Shown in pieces: positions 56,579 through 56,967 of a stretch of 56,967 nt of DNA. The notes under the pieces were generated by a model, which saw nothing but the letters and a program-made list of their open reading frames with translations, did no database searches and was not told the origin of the DNA. The stretch comes from a virus: IMG/VR virus record IMGVR_UViG_3300042524_000351, positions 1-56,967 of that record, one strand, 5' to 3'. The translations under genes were made by a program, and so were the position numbers. Numbering within the stretch: the first letter of the stretch is position 1; the number at the start of each line of letters is the position of its first letter.

Positions 56579-56706
56579 GCCCTGTGTTTCCATGTCAATG
56601 TGGGCGGGGCGACTAGACCGGAAAATCTAGTGGGGAAACATCGGTTTCGTGGCTGGAAAATGCCATTCCGACGTGTGCCTAAAAATGCCATAACCTATTG
56701 ATTCTA

Positions 56707-56725
56707 GGCGACAAATGGCGACAAA
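56707..56725 (+). other. Candidate integrase arm-type sites, right end
   Basis: GGCGACAAA occurs at 56707-56715 and again at 56717-56725, 10 bp apart. The left end has the same pair at 198-217. This pair is 117 bp inside the core. The rest of the 56594-56841 gap holds only AT-rich sequence and the excisionase box. Confidence 0.45.
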
Positions 56726-56841
56726 ATACCTTCCCGTTCGTGCTCAAACTTGCTCCAATCTAAGCTGCCCCATTTAGAAAAACTGGGCAAAACAAAGCAC
56801 TGAAAGGAATGCAAATGATTGAAAATCAAGCTGTTAGGTCC

Positions 56842-56899
56842 ACTAAGGATCTAGTAGGGAAACCTGTGGAGGTTCGAGTCCTCTTTCGAGCACTTTCCT
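56842..56899 (+). repeat. attR core with tRNA-Leu 3' remnant
   Basis: Identical over 58 bp to 69-126. Bases 56842-56892 are the 3' portion of the tRNA (anticodon loop to discriminator). Excision between the two copies would restore tRNA-Leu followed by the terminator at 56911-56944. Confidence 0.93.
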
Positions 56900-56910
56900 A
56901 TATGGAATAA

Positions 56911-56944
56911 AAAATCCCGAAGCTGCAAAGCCTCGGGATTTTTT
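56911..56944 (+). terminator. Rho-independent terminator, probably the host tRNA-Leu terminator
   Basis: AATCCCGA (56913-56920) pairs with TCGGGATT (56933-56940), followed by a T run to 56944. It lies 12 nt outside attR and so belongs to the host chromosome. In the uninterrupted host it would end the tRNA-Leu transcript. Confidence 0.85.
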
Positions 56945-56967
56945 GTGTCGTGAAATGACTTGTCCCT

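Noticed and set aside
165-56599. GTTGACA hexamers as -35 promoter boxes
   Set aside because: They lie only 20-23 nt before start codons and no TATAAT-like box lies 17 nt downstream; a start site would fall inside the gene. One or two (such as 22474-22469) could still be real -35 boxes.
1-56967. CRISPR array
   Set aside because: No regularly spaced direct repeats with unique spacers were seen on either strand, and no cas gene was found (the RecB-type nuclease at 42151 is not near any array).

Overview
The window holds one complete integrated element, about 56.8 kb, inserted in a host tRNA-Leu gene. A 58-bp direct repeat (69-126 and 56842-56899) marks attL and attR. The intact tRNA is at the left end (38-119), a tyrosine integrase lies just inside it, and an excisionase-like HTH gene lies just inside the right end. 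The tRNA's probable own terminator (56911-56944) is now stranded beyond attR. The structural genes show that the element is a tailed temperate phage (siphovirus-like, with a lambda-type head module) carrying much accessory cargo. The host is a Gram-negative bacterium. The style of the integrase and the small HTH genes reminds me of Verrucomicrobiota, but that is recollection, not proof.

Layout. 0.2-1.5 kb: integrase. 1.7-3.6 kb: a small membrane protein, an AT-richer HNH plus GIY-YIG nuclease pair with its own terminator, and a holin-like protein. 3.6-22.4 kb (minus strand, transcribed right to left): XRE regulator, small and large terminase, M15 peptidase, gpW-like joiner, portal, S49 protease-scaffold, major capsid, connector and tail genes, a tail-chaperone pair with a textbook -1 frameshift site, tape measure, tail-tip genes, and three consecutive exported proteins. 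22.5-29.7 kb (plus strand): ParB-like protein overlapping a putative TET-associated-type glycosyltransferase, an MgsA-C-like protein, ATP-dependent DNA ligase, amidoligase, class II glutamine amidotransferase, small coupled genes and a clamp-loader-like AAA+ ATPase. 29.8-33.1 kb: low-GC cargo comprising an HNH lipoprotein and a two-gene DprA-like / HAD-phosphoribosyltransferase operon. 33.2-44.5 kb (minus strand): sugar-nucleotide epimerase, PD-(D/E)XK nuclease, small membrane proteins, sigma-like regulator, a giant primase-helicase-exonuclease-polymerase fusion, Pif1-like helicase, RecB-type nuclease, SSB-like protein and an HTH protein. 44.6-47.0 kb: an unrecognised two-gene operon with its own terminator. 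47.2-55.2 kb: type I restriction-modification (half-S, M, S, R) followed by a metallopeptidase and a Cys-rich hypothetical. 55.3-56.6 kb: an Mrr-type endonuclease between a broken and an intact copy of the excisionase-like gene.

How the genes fit together. The fusion polymerase, helicase, SSB, nuclease, ligase and AAA+ protein would form a largely self-sufficient replication set. The glycosyltransferase, ParB-like protein, epimerase and possibly the amidoligase/amidotransferase pair suggest DNA (or metabolite) modification, although I found no base hydroxylase or hydroxymethylase. Defence-like genes sit in at least four blocks: HNH/GIY-YIG, DprA/HAD-PRTase, type I RM, and Mrr.

Three sequence signals tie the element together: a GTTGAC/ATTGAC hexamer at a nearly fixed 20-23 nt upstream of at least 17 gene starts plus one internal start; four 19-bp near-palindromes resembling one operator; and GCGACAAA repeats near both ends. 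The most interesting items are the four-activity replication fusion, the DprA/HAD-PRTase pair, the unknown 44.6-47.0 kb operon, and the start-proximal hexamer. All functions are read from motifs by eye; no database search was possible.
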